NCBI GenBank assembly: GCA_030762935.1
Contig: CM060900.1
Coordinates: 290,858,736 to 290,922,735 of the forward strand
DNA from: Hymenopus coronatus
Lineage: Eukaryota; Arthropoda; Insecta; Mantodea; Hymenopodidae
Reading direction: 5' to 3'
Length of the DNA stretch: 64,000 bases
The notes below the pieces were generated by a model that was not told the DNA's origin, searched no databases, and saw only the letters and a program-made list of their open reading frames with translations. A program made the translations under genes and the position numbers. Positions 35,447-47,129 of the stretch are shown one piece after another (the stretch's first letter is position 1; each line of letters starts with the position of its first letter).

Positions 35447-35468
35447 CAGCAGCAGCAGTATTAGTAGC
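35065..35468. repeat. (GTA)n microsatellite, about 400 bp, at a LINE 3' tail
   Basis: Mostly perfect GTA/TAG triplets with a variant core (35180-35260: GTGATAGTGGAGG and TGGTGG) and a small CAG cluster at its right end. It lies exactly between the 5'UTR of LINE copy K and the 3' end of copy L, so it probably grew from copy L's short triplet tail. The poly-Val reading frame here is not a gene. Confidence 0.93.
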
Positions 35469-36595
35469 GCTTTAGGGCACTCAACTACAAATGTTATTAG
35501 CGCCAGAACAAAACCAAGGAGTTAAAAATCGAGGCACTAGGCCGGCACATCAAAACTTAAAAACAAAATAAAAAAACTGGCTAAAACAGTGTTAGCAGCT
35601 GTAATGCGTAAATAAAAACGAATACAGTATTATGTCACCCACATGTGATATAAAAGCTAGTGGAAACCCATAGCACAACGCGGGTCAAATACTAAACACT
35701 GTTACAAACATACAAAGGAAATAAAAGGTTAAAAGCAAAGCTAAATTTTCTTAAATAAAATCTACAACAGTCAAAATGTTAAAAACACTATCTACTGCTT
35801 CAAGCTGGTGAAACACAGGATAAAACTATATGTGTCGTGAATTTAAAAGCTGCCGCTGATAGAAATTTAAAAATCTGTTCCAACGCTATGGTATGATCCG
35901 CCAGGAGCTCCCTGAGAGAGACCAGCAGCTGGAGGGAGGCTCGAATATGCGCTGAACTAAAAAACTCCAACAATATATGACGTGTTTACACAGCGGACAG
36001 ACGGGAGCCGGTTAACCCTTAAGCAGGTAGCTGTGGGTAAAAAAAGCAATAATCCTAATACGCAAGCGTGCTAAAAATCACCATCTCCCGGAGACACACA
36101 AGAGGAGGTCACGCAGTGTAATGGAAGCTCATTTACTACTCTGAGCTTGTTGCCACGTAGCGCTAACCTCTGACATACAGAACTGCTTGGTATATGGCAT
36201 ACAGCTCTGCAGTGTATATGGATGTGCCCCTATGCAAACTAAAAAGGTTCACTACCATTAACAAAGGCACTCCAACACCATTATTATACTTACTGTCATC
36301 GGCGTAGATAAAAAGGCGGTCACTGTATACTGGGGTAAAAATGCTAAATAAACAAGAACGTAACTAGATACAGGCATCGGCGGTTTCCTGTATGCCGTCA
36401 TCCCGAGATCTACATGAGATGCAGCACGTAACAAACGTCGCTGCTACCCGTCCCCCTTGATAAACATGCTAGGCAGATCAATGTCATGTTTCCGAAGCAG
36501 TTCTTGGAAATGGAAACCGGCACACCTTGGACTAAGCGATAGGTTCGGATAACATTTATGCGGCTCGGTAGAGAATAAGATGGATTTGAAGGGAT

Positions 36596-36922
36596 TCAAT
36601 TAGGTCCACCGCCATAATTACCTAGCAGGATATCGCGCCGATATCGCAGACGTGATTCTGCCAATTCGGCGTAGAGTCTAACAACTGGGTTGGGTGGAAA
36701 AGCTCCTATAGCCACATGGATGGCCCGATTATGAACAGTGACTAAGCGTCTCATCACAGATGGTCCATGGTCTAACTTGGATTGGATCAGTGCACAATAA
36801 AGACACAGCAGTAGTGCAGGAACTGCTCCCCAAAATTTCCTATTTAGTTTCCATAAAATATTAAGATAACGGTCACAACGCGCTTTAAGTGTGCTATATA
36901 TGGTGGTCAACATAGTTTCCAA
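36596..36922 (-). pseudogene. RT thumb/connection fragment of LINE copy L
   Basis: 108 open codons: LKARCDRYLNILWKLNRKFW, ALLLCLYCALIQSKLDHG, then VTVHNRAIHVAIGAFPPNPV and RRDILLGNYGGG. The order matches copy N (53733-54356) and copy J (27751-28035), so this is the segment after the RT palm and before RNase H. Confidence 0.76.
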
Positions 36923-38266
36923 TCGTGCACCAACCCAGATAACTCACCTCATCTGCGAAGGGAAGTAAATGTGGCCCGAGTTAAAGAGTAGGTGCCATTT
37001 GCCTCTTACGGCACCAGATGTTAACGCAGACTGTCTTCTCAGGTGAAAACCGAAAGCCATTTTTGGGGCTTCAGTCATAGGGATGGTCCAAATGCCGCTA
37101 TATTGGCGTGCCAAAAACGGTGTACGCTAAGAAGTTCAGAAAATGGCAAAGTCGTCCACGAATAAACTTGAGACACCTGAGGCAACATATTACAATATGG
37201 AATTAACGGCTATTGCAAACAGCGTCACGCTCAGTACCTAGCCCTTCAGCACTCCGTTCTCTTGAATAAATTAAGTAGAAAAACACGTATCATAGGCCTT
37301 CTTGCAGTCAAAAAATATCCCAACTCTGTGACTGCTCTTAAGGAAACCGTCCATGATCTAAGTTGATAGAGAGACAGGGAGGTCCGACGCTGAACTACGC
37401 CGTCAACAACTACATTGGCTGTTAGTCATAATATTGTGGGATTCCAGCCACCACACCAATCGTCCATTTATTAGGCGTTCAATCAACTCGTATACGCAAA
37501 TGTGGAGAAAAGTAGGGCGGTAACTGGAAGGAAGGTGACAGTCCTTTCCAGGTTTCATAATTAAAATGACGATGTCCTCCGCCACTTAACTGGAAAAGTG
37601 GCATCAATCCAAACACGATTATAGAACTCGAGTAGGAAAGCCTTGCCTTCAGGAGAGATATGTTGCAGCATTTGGACGCGGATGCCATCTGGCCCTGGCG
37701 CAGAGTTTTGCGAAGATGAGAGCGTATTGTCCAGCTCCGCCATGGTGAAAAGGCGATTTTAGTCTCTAAGAATTCCAGAACGGAAAGCACACCCTTGAGT
37801 TTCGCCCTGAGCGTTAACTAGAAGAAACATGGGCGAATAATTATATGACCTATATTCTTGAGCAAAAGCACTGCCAAGAGTGTTACCAGTTCAAACGTAT
37901 TAACCACAGCGCCCGCCGCTGTATTTAGACCGACGATCGGCATAGGGGCCGTTTTTCCGGCTACAGGCCTTAACATATCCCAAACGTCAGATGAAAATAT
38001 GTCGGTTAAAAAAGGTGACTAACTTGTCCACGAGGTCTTCTTGCTATCCTTAACAATTTTTCTTGAATACGCATGATGCATTTTATATTGAATGAGATTA
38101 TCCAGAGTAGGGTGATGTTGGAAAGCTCTGAGAGCTCGTCTGTTAGCACGAATGGTATACCGACAATCATTTGTCCAACCAGAGACAGGAAAGCGACGGG
38201 GATGTCAAGTCGGCCACGGAACAGAAAGCTCAGAAACAGAAATATTTGTCTCGGTGTGATGTTGGA

Positions 38267-38653
38267 CTAAAAGCTCCACCGACTTGTGTTTGTTGAAGTG
38301 AAAAAGGCCAAGCTGAAATATAGGGTCCAGTTGGCGCTACCTAGGTAAACTGATGGAACATACATCATGTGCTGAGACACAAATAAGAATAGGAAAGTGG
38401 TCACTAGAATGTGAATGTAACTAGAATGTAAGTCAGATATGATATTCCATTGCACGCAAACTTCTAACTGTGGAGAACAATCGGCTATATCCTGTTGAGA
38501 AAAACAATTGAAGGCATTATATAGAAATGTAGGCTGTTCAGCGTTTAGGAGAGATAGATTAATATAATCCAAGAAATTGGTAATCAATTTACCTCCCGCA
38601 CAAACCCATGGGGAGCCCCAAAGTCGGTGGTGGGCATTCATGTCTCCTACCAT
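38267..38653 (-). pseudogene. Endonuclease fragment of LINE copy L
   Basis: 128 open codons starting at MVGDMNAHHRLWGSPWV, with the metal-binding Asp and Asn of the EEP endonuclease. It continues INLSLLNAEQPTFLYNAFNC, CSPQLEVCVQWNIISDLHSS, and into the linker (PSVYLGSANWTLYFSLAFF). The expected SDHFP motif has decayed to SSYIHI. It is the longest endonuclease frame on the - strand. Confidence 0.8.
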
Positions 38654-40492
38654 CAGAATAGGTGTTGGTAGCTGGGAGACTATGTCTTCTAAATCAGTGT
38701 GTAAGAGGCCATTAGATGGAGGAACATATATTATAAGTGCTGAAGCTAATGGAGGTTAGCTTAATCCTTACAACAATGGAATGTATGTCACAATGGACGG
38801 GTACAGAGTCAGAAGATGTCACTGCTGACAAGAATCATAGTGTCCCCATGTGCAAGAACTCCAGCCTCTGATGTTGCACCATACCGGACAGAAGAGTACT
38901 GCCTGATGGTAAATTTGGCTTGGGAACGGAGCTTGACCTCTTGCAAGCATCAGACCAAAGGCTGATGCTGTTGAAGCAACAAGTCAATTTCTGGTAGACG
39001 TGATCTAATTCCGCGTGTGTTCATCTGTATGTTAGCCATGGTCTATGTTATGGGATCAGATTTAAATGCAAAGGCGTTTCTACATATTTGGCTGTGCTGG
39101 TCTGTTTAGTTTATTCTTCTTTGCCGTTGAACTAGCACTTGTTTCAGGTTCACGATTTTGCCGTTTACGTACTGGCCATCTGGCTGTGAGGGTACAATCC
39201 TCCTGGTCCAATTCCTCCAGTGGGGGAGGTCCCCTTTCCAATACCGATTTTTGTTCGAGTACCTCGAATCGATTAGAGTTGCTGATCGGCGAAGATGGTA
39301 TTCGCCGACCAGCTCTCTCCCCACAAGATTCCTCGTAGAGAAGAAAGTGCACTTTCCCTTCCCTTAGATGTTTTGGGACGCGACTTAACATTCTCTTTGA
39401 AGAAGTCAGTCCGGACATATCTGGTCCTAAGGGCTCTTGCTGGTGCTGAATTCTCAACGGTTACGTCTGACTGCTCGAGGTCGAAGGTCTAGATGATACT
39501 TTTTCAGAAATGGGCCTCACAATGGTGGCAGAGGCACATGGTGACGCCGACGTAGGCGTGGATGCTCTGGTCCTGTTTAGAGGTATGGCTATGAGAGTTT
39601 TATCTGCAATTGTGGCCCCGTTTATATCGTAGGTCTGGGTTGCGATTTCCCGCTTAGGTACTGGCTTAGCTGCAACCGAGCTGCAGATATCAGACCGCAA
39701 AACGAAGGGTTGGCGGATTTGCAAGAGCTTCCGGGCTTCCGAGAAGGACACCTTCCCACTCAGATCTCCTGGATCGCTCTCTCCTCTTCAAAATGGCGAC
39801 ATTCGCGGGAATTAGATATTTGCTCACCGACGCAGTTAACACTGCATGGAGTCGATGATCAACATCCATCGTTCGTGACACCTTGGTACCTCATGGCTTT
39901 GTACCCGCCTTAATACCTTGAGAAGGATATACCCGATCAAAGTTAAGGAACAGGGTACGTGTAGGTACAAATCCACCATAACTCTCCGCTGAACCCTATA
40001 CGCAGAGGTAACGCCGTATGCTGCAAGGTCGTTGAAATCTGCTCATTCGACAAACCGTCCAAAGCACGGGTGGTGAAAGCCCCACGCTAGGCGTTCAAGA
40101 TCTTGTGCTTTTGGACCTTTAGAGTGTAACTGCCTAAAAGACTTGCGCGCAATTATTTCGCTGCCTGGGATGCCGATACAACTTCAACCAGGAGCGTGCC
40201 ATTACGGGATCGCGTACACGACTCCACTGGGCCAGCTATCTTATCAGGACATTTTGGACTGGTGAGTGTGCTAAACGATGTTAATTTCTTTCCTTCTCCC
40301 GTTCTATGTATTACCAAGTAGCGAGAACCACTGGACTTGACCGCTTCTTTTCTGCATAGTAAACTTGATTATTCTTAGTTTTGGAGTGCATGAAAAATGG
40401 CCATAATTCATCCCCTAGTGCTCCCCATACACCACGGAGACCAACGAAGGGTCCGCCTGCTGAGGATATAGCAGGATTGCCGTCCCATTATT

Positions 40493-40735
40493 GGCCGCGC
40501 CGTGGCCGAGTGGTTAGACCGATCGCTTCTCAGCTAGACAGTCCGGTTTCGGTCCCAAGCGACCACATTCGAGATTTGTGATGGACAAAGCGGCGCTGGG
40601 TGGATTTTCTCCAGGTTCTCCGGTTTCCGCCTCCATCGCATTCCACCGGTGCTCCATTTTCATTCCAAGTATCACCAGTGCCACCACCTGCGTTGCCAAA
40701 AGTAGTAAAAGCTGGCGGTAAACCATATCCCCCAC
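40493..40735 (+). repeat. SINE1, full-length copy
   Basis: The tRNA-like head begins GGCCGCGCCGTGGCCGAGTG (A box TGGCCGAGTGG) and has GGTTTCGGTCCCAAGCGACC near the B box. The body runs through ATTTGTGATGGACAAAGCGG and the 3' region CACCTGCG..GCC to GTAGTAAAAGCTGGCGGTAA. Sits in the 5'UTR of LINE copy L. The head resembles a Leu/Ser-type tRNA (long variable arm absent), which is only an impression. Confidence 0.85.
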
Positions 40736-41735
40736 AAAACGTCATCTCAGTCACCCTGGTGTTCGGTATAGTACCTAGTCCGAGCCTATTAACTACGGGT
40801 GTATTAATCCGTAGCCTCCCGATTAGGCGAAGCAGAAGCCAATATGGTGTATTAGGTTGAGCACCCTCCGCAGTTACTCCCGAGTCATATGCCCAAGCTC
40901 AGATACGCAACCGTCAACCGACCAGGATATCCCTCTTCACCGTAAAGGGTCTCCACGCACGGCCAAAGGTGGATAGGTATACTGACGCCCTCACCAATTA
41001 GAGGTTGCCCACACAAGTGAGTCAAGGTTGTCTGGGGACCAGGTTGGTCAAATCGCAAGGTACTAAGGTAGTAGGTAGCTTGATGTGTGGGGGCTCCGAC
41101 TATCACTACTGGCCGGTATGCGCCATTTCCACTGAAGGTGTGCCCGACTTTATACCCATACCATTTGAATAACCGCCAGTGGGCCCCCCACTATAGGCCA
41201 GGCTGCCTCAACGGTGTCAGCGTGAATTCAGGGGACGTTTGGTTGATTACATGGGGCCCCAGAGAGCGGTATCACGTCGGGTTCCTCCGATTCATCCAGT
41301 CACTAATGGCCTCCGAGATGCTCGCGAGGACTCGGCCCCTCGGGAGCTACGTGAGTGTGCATGACATCGGAACGGCTCTGCACCTAGCATCGCACAAAAG
41401 TGGTAGTGAGGAGGGTCTACTCAACCTTCACATTTCAAACCTTCGGTGAGCAAACATATTGAAAACTGCGTTAAAAGCGTGAGATAAGGACCATGGAGCC
41501 AGAAAAAATCCCCTTTGGTGAGAAAGGAGTTCATAATGCTAAACACTTTAAACCCCAGAACATCATAAACCTAAAAGAGAAAGAGCTTATCCTCATGGGG
41601 AATGTAACGATGTAAAATGAAGTAAAGTACAACATGTCCCTGACAGATGGGAATGAGTGGATGAAAAGAAGGTGACTGGCTCGGGCACCTCGGGTACACC
41701 AAAACCGCACTCATATAATGTGAGCCCCTGGGAGA

Positions 41736-43364
41736 TCTTCACAGAGGATAACCCCTTACAATAGAAAATTTCGTTTCAAGGAGCTCGAACCGATTTAAGA
41801 TACTAATCGGCGAAGATGGACGTCGCCGATTGGAGCTCCTCCCAAAAGATTCCAATGAAGAGGATCGACGTGGACTTTTACTACTCTTGGACAGGCGTGA
41901 CACGTTCTTTAAGGAAGTCGGTTCTAACATAGCTGTTCTTGATATGTTTTTTAGGTACAGAATACCCTACGCTTTTCCCGTCTTTTTGCTAGAGGTCGAC
42001 GGTTGGGGAAACAATTGTGCTGGAATATAATTTGCATTGCCGAATTTGTCACATGTTGATTCCGACGTAGGCGTAGCTACTGAGATCATCGGTAGTAGTC
42101 TGACAAAGATAATTCTTTTTCTGCAATTGTGGCAACGTTCATATCACAGGTTTGTGTTTCGATTTAACGCCGTAGCTGGTTTGATTGCAACCAAGCTACA
42201 AGTACCGGACCGCGAGACACAGGGTTTTTGATACTCAGGAGTTTAAGGGCTTCCAAGAATGACACCTTCTCGTACGCACGATCCTCCTAGATTGCTCTCT
42301 TCTCTGAAAAACGCTGGCAATTTCGGAAACTAGATGGGTGTTTGCCGCTGCAGCTCACACAAGATGAAAGGGTAGTACAGTCCCCAACGTGCCAAGTGTC
42401 TCCACAGATAGCTCATGTAGATCGACCAGTACAAAATTAATTGGTATGCTCAAACTGCTCGCACTTTTAACGGTGAAGCTGTTCCGGAACATGAAGCCTA
42501 GCCTCGATAGCTTCGTACCCTACCTTAATGCTTTGAGTGAGATCTACGCGATCGAAGATAAGGAACAGGGTACGGTAGGCCGGAATTTACCATTTACTTT
42601 CCGCAGAACCCCATATATCGATATTACTCCTATTTCTGCCAGAATATCTTGAAGCTCCTCCTTGCTCAACCTGTCTAATTCGCGGGTGATAATAGCGCCA
42701 CGTGAGGCGCTCAAAGTTTTGTGCTTTTCAATCTTAACCGGGTAGCTGCCTAACAGTTTTGGTCTAGGTAGTTTCTCTGCTTGGGATAGTGAAGTGCCTC
42801 AAAACGGGGAGTAAAATATCGGGGTCTAACACAAAGTTTAACCGGTTCAGTAATTTTATCTAAGCCCCTATGGATTACGAAAGGGCTATCCGACGTAAAT
42901 GATCTTCCTTCCACTATTCTGGATGCAACTAAGTAGCGAGACTCTTTGGATTATTTATTTGCTAATTTAACTTTGGTTCTTTTTTCTTTGCGTAAAAATA
43001 TGGTATAAATTTATCCTCCAGTGCTACCCATTCACAATGGAGCCCAACGAGTGTCACACCACTGGGGTGACAGGGATTGGGGAGATATAGCAGGCTCGAC
43101 GTTCCGCACACCCTTGAGTGCGGTATAGCACCTAGTCCTGGCCGATAGATTAGGGTTGGACTAGTCCATAGTCCTCCGTTTTGCGAAGCAGAAGCCAAAG
43201 CGGTGAATGAGGTTGCGCACCCTCTCCAGTGACTGAAAAAGCATAAGCCCAGGCTCAGATACGCAACCCTCCACCAATCAGGATATCCCTTTCAACCGAC
43301 ATGGGCCTCCACGTACGGCCTACCCGTGGCTGAGCTTTTTGATGGACTGACTCCCTTACCACTC
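41736..43364 (-). mobile_element. LINE family 1 copy M: 5'UTR and gag only
   Basis: The 5'UTR lies at about 42990-43364 and lacks the outermost 40 or so bases of the family. The gag lies at about 41736-42900, with phrases matching copies B, C and L (TACGATCAAAGTTAAGGAACAGGGTACG-type region near 42550). It has many stops. The left end abuts the 5' end of copy L, and the right end abuts the Mutator-like relic. Confidence 0.7.
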
Positions 43365-43394
43365 TTGATAAAGCTTCTCCAGAGTTCCATTTCC

Positions 43395-44216
43395 GGTATT
43401 GAGGACATGCTTCAATGTGTGACATAAACCAACTTGGGTCATCTGGAGCAATGGAGATGGAAGAAGCAGCTAAACTCTGGCAAAGACCTGAAAAGTTTGG
43501 CCTACGCTACACTACCATGCTATCTGATGGATGGCGACACAAAATCTCATTCCAGAGTTATTGAGGTGCCACTATATGGCCCAAATGTCAAACTTGAGAA
43601 GAAATGGTGAATTAATCATGTTCGAAAAAGGCTTAACACAAGATTTCGTAACCTCGGGACCAGATTGAATGCAGAGGGTGTTCGACTGGCTGGCAAGGGA
43701 CATGATACCCTGAAAGATACTACATTACAAAACTTCAGCGGTACTATGACCAGGTCATTTGTCAAAATATTGGTGAAATGCATGGAATAAAGACTGCAAT
43801 ATATGTTATTTTATACCGTACATGCCAACTGATGAAAAGCCCCAGCACATTAAATGTCCTGGTGGTGCTGAGTGCTAGTGCTTTTATCAGAGATCCTTCG
43901 CAGAAGGGAGAAAACCATCATAACATGGAAATGTAGGGACACCTCTCAGGCAAGAATATTTAGCTAAAATAATACCAGTTTACCAAAGACTAGCTTCTGA
44001 TCATCCCTTGATTAGATGTCAATTAGGAAAAACTCAAAATTCTAATGAAGTATTACATTCCATGATGTGGCAGGAGTCTCTCAAGACAATTTTTGTATCA
44101 GAGGGTCGAGTGGAACATAATATAGGTCAAGCTATATGTGATTTTAATGTTGGCTGCAAGAAAACCTTGGAGATCACTCAAAAGTTAGCAGGAATGTCTC
44201 CTGAACATCAGTGAAA
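43395..44216 (+). pseudogene. Mutator-like transposase (PF20700-type) relic
   Basis: Pieces in different frames give EMEEAAKLWQRPEKFGLRYT, then TMLSDGW (where the family has TMLSDGDSK with a catalytic-type Asp), RVIEVPLYGPNVKLEKKW, INHVRKRLNTRFRNLGTRLN and LAGKGHDTL. A 68-codon open end at 44008-44214 reads MIRCQLGKTQNSNEVLHSMM, W, then SLKTIFVSEGRVEHNIGQAI and KKTLEITQKLAGMSPEHQ. The N-S-N-E..HS..W signature and the V-G-R..VE....A..FN.G block are those of the Mutator-like transposase domain common in arthropod genomes. At least five frame breaks make it a pseudogene. It lies within the SmydA-like intron, sense to it. Confidence 0.78.
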
Positions 44217-45090
44217 AAGGGGAATAAAATATACTAACCTTCAGCGGAATATAACATTTAAAAAAACACGTTAGGCTACAAAACCACCCATAATGAAGGG
44301 CTAGAGGCTGCTAAGATAAAATAGAGTGCAACTTCCAAGCTGGAGGTTTCCAAGTTACAGAAATTCAATATTTTTAAAGTAAACTACATGCTAAACTTTA
44401 AACTCATTTTTCTCGGAAACAGTTCTTTTTGTGATTTTCTCATATCCAAATTCTATCTTCTTTCACAATAATCTATCTAGAGAACTACAACTTTTTCCCA
44501 ATGTACCTTAGAATATTGGGAGTAAAATAAAGCATCAGAATTTTTATACTAGTCATAGCTTTTTTTTTTTTTTTTTTTAAAAAAAAGAATTAATATTATA
44601 ATGCGTTGTTTTAAGGCATTTTTACACTTCGCTGTATTATTTTTTTGAAGAGAAACTATTTAAATTATGAAGATTTCCATTCATTAATTTATTACAAATG
44701 TAACAAGAGATGTTATTTGAAAAAATTACACCTCTAGTTCAAAATCTGTAGGAGGAGATAGACCTTGATTACACCCAATAACATTGATTAAATTAATTAA
44801 ACTATCAAGAATATAATTAGATATTGGAATGAAATTTTCTATACACATTTCTTGTGTTAGTGACGCCAGTGCAAAAATTAAGTTTCTAACTTCAATACTT
44901 TAGAAAATCATTTTTATCACTTCGGTGTGCACTTAAAGTCAGGTATGTCCTCTATATTATGTCTTCTCACGTAATTGTAAAAAGCTTTCCAACCATTATT
45001 TTCCCCGTAAAGGATTTATTCTAAGAGCCCTTCCTGTGCTTGGAACTTTTAATCTCGTAATTGCTTTGTTAGTTCTTTAAATTTATTAAA
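44217..45090. other. AT-rich intron stretch, no gene seen
   Basis: Includes a T-run at 44561-44578 followed by A-run. No open frame over 60 codons and no shared repeat recognised. Confidence 0.5.
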
Positions 45091-45995
45091 ATGCCATTCT
45101 GATTTCCTTCTTTTGTGATGCGCGTGTCTAGTCTTCCTTTTAAGTGAACTAAAACGTTTTGTATAACATTCTGGATCGGCGTTACTTTTCAAAAATGTAA
45201 AGGTACATATTTAATTATTGCTTCCGAGGTAAGTGTTCTGAAAATAGCCCTGGCTCCATTTATACTAGTGGCAGATTGTATAAATTCCCCATATTGTTGG
45301 TAGACAGGTTTGTGTAGCAGCCCTGTCAGCTCTCTGGAATTTCCTGCAAATAGGTGATTGCTCTATTTAAACCGGTTTGTGCGTCCCTTCCAGTTTACTT
45401 CTTAATTGCACACAATGATGGTCACTGATACCTGGTAAAACCTCGCATGCAGAAAACAATAGCTCAGGTCTGCATAAGAATACATCCAGTATAGCTGATT
45501 TTCGCGTGCCTGCTTTAACGACTTACGACATCCCCTACTCCCAAACCAGACATTTCACTAGATTTTGAGCTTCGCCTTCTATTAGCTGACCGTTCCAGTT
45601 TACATTTGAAAGATTTCAATGCCCGGCTACATTTTTCCCCCTTTTGGTAGAGGTTTTCTCTCTTGATTTACACAGTGTTCTATAATCAGTTTCTCCAGGT
45701 GGTCGGTAGCAAGCTACTATTGTTATATTATTAATCCCTTCATTTTTCTGAAAATAGTTTCATTTTCCATATTTTCCGTATCCTCTTCTACATACAAGTT
45801 TATGTCTGTCTTAGAGCAAATAAAAATTCCCCCTACTCTTCCGTCCCTGTCCCTACTGAACATACTGTAATCTGATTTGAAAAGTTCTGCTTCGTTTATT
45901 GCACAGTATTTAGTCATGACTCAGTACCTATAATCACATTCGAATTGCATACTTGAATTAAATTCCAAAATTCTACAATTTTGTTCATAATACTA
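45091..45995 (-). mobile_element. CR1/L2-like non-LTR retrotransposon endonuclease relic
   Basis: The - strand open piece 45723-45917 reads LFKSDYSMFSRDRDGRVGGI, FICSKTDI, the N-terminal endonuclease motif (Y..FR.DR..RGGGV). It continues as INITIVACYRPPGETDYRT with the YRPP motif, then a decayed NWNGQL and, near 45420-45440, YQ.PSLCAIKK where SDHH.V is expected. It differs clearly from family 1, whose endonuclease has GD.NAHH. RT was not found; decayed residues continue to about 45091. Confidence 0.66.
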
Positions 45996-47005
45996 CGTAT
46001 GTTTTGTGCTTTTCAACCTTAACCAGGTAGCTGCCTAACATAGTTGCTTTGAATAGGTTAGCTGCCTTGAAAGCTGAAATTGCCTCAACCAGGAGTGTAG
46101 CGTTGCGTGTTATAATGCAACATTGGACTTCACTAGTGACTTTACCTAAACATATTTGGATTGCGAAAGGGTTAACCGACTTAAATTTTCTTCTTTCCTC
46201 TGTTCTCTAAATCAATAAGTATCGAGGACCACTAAACCACTTCTTTTCCTTACGCATTATTACTATTGTTGTTGTTGTCTTCTTCGGTGGTGGTGGTTAT
46301 TTTTTACAAAAGAAAAAGCTTACAGCACCATTCCCCAGTGTTCGCCACATACCATGAAGCCCAAAAAGGCTACACAGGGGATATAAAGGACTGGCTGTTT
46401 CACTCACCCTGGAGACCGGTATAGTATCTAGTACTGGCCAATTGATTAGGGTGGGTTAGTCCCATAGCTTCCCGTTAGGAGAAGTAGAATCCAAAGGAAA
46501 AGGCTGTTTTAAGTTACGCACCCTCCCTGTTCACTGATTACAAAGAAGACCCAGCTTAGATACGTAATCATGAACCAACTAAGAATTTCCCTGTCCACCA
46601 ACACGGGCCTCCATTTACTGCCTAAAAGGCCGCGCCGTGGCCGAGTGGTCAGACCATTCGCCTCTCACCTAGACGGCCCGGGTTCGATCCCAAGCGACCG
46701 TATATGAGATTTGTGGTGCACAAAGCGGCGCAGGGCCGGGTTTTCTCCGGGTTCTCCGGTTTCCCCCGCCAACACATTCCACCGCAGCTTCATTTTCATG
46801 TATCATCAGTGTCATCGCCTGCGGTGCCAGAGCAGTAAAAGCGGGCGTTAAACACTAAGACTTAAAGACTGCCTACATGTGGGTGGGCGTTTCTACTAAC
46901 TTCCTCTCACCACCTGGAGAAACCCACACCAAGGTAGCCAGGGTTGGCTCGGGACCACGGTTTGTCTAACCTGTTACTACCGTAATATCCCCGGGGGGGG
47001 ACTGA
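45996..47005 (-). mobile_element. LINE family 1 copy F: 5'UTR and gag start, with SINE1
   Basis: The gag N-terminal region (45996-46260) matches 42720-42900, sharing TTTTGTGCTTTTCAA.CTTAACC and GGTAGCTGCCTAACA. The 5'UTR (46330-47005) is split by SINE1 at 46625-46867, and its outer end (TACTACCGTAATATCCCCGG) matches the family 5' end. Confidence 0.75.
46625..46867 (+). repeat. SINE1, full-length, with target-site duplication
   Basis: Head GGCCGCGCCGTGGCCGAGTG (A box), GGTTCGATCCCAAGCG (B box), body and 3' region GCCTGCGGTGCC..AGTAAAAGCGGGCGTTAAAC, then a short A-rich tail. ACTGCCTA occurs on both sides, at 46617-46624 and 46868-46875, as an 8-bp target-site duplication. This copy best defines both ends of the family. 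Confidence 0.92.
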
Positions 47006-47129
47006 TATGGGAGATAGGCCGATGCCATTGTGGGACTTTGGAATATCAGTGTTATGCATTGTGTGTGTGTATGTGTGTGATTCTACAGGACTGCGTACGT
47101 AAAGCAGGATATTCATGCTGACATTTGGA

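Larger units (their letters stand above)
35469..41735 (-). mobile_element. LINE family 1 copy L: near full length, with SINE1 in its 5'UTR
   Basis: Read from right to left. A second-type 5'UTR (41090-41735) adjoins a first-type 5'UTR (40380-41060), which SINE1 interrupts at 40493-40735. The gag is at 39080-39920 and beyond, with SFSEARKLLQIRQPFVLRSD at 39461-39751. The endonuclease is at 38267-39040 (VGDMNAHHRLWGSPWVCAGG and VQWNIISDLHSSY). RT N-terminus is at 37400-37800 (MAELDNTLSSSQNSAPGPDG, KPGKDCHLPSSYRP). The thumb is at 36596-36922 (ALIQSKLDHGPSVMRRLVTV, YRRDILLGNYGGGPN). RNase H is at about 36080-36590. The C-terminus and 3'UTR run to 35469. The RT motif A/B region is deleted around 37100-37400. 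All frames are broken. Confidence 0.8.

Noticed and set aside
35185..35475. Poly-valine frame
   Set aside because: It is the GTA microsatellite at a LINE tail.
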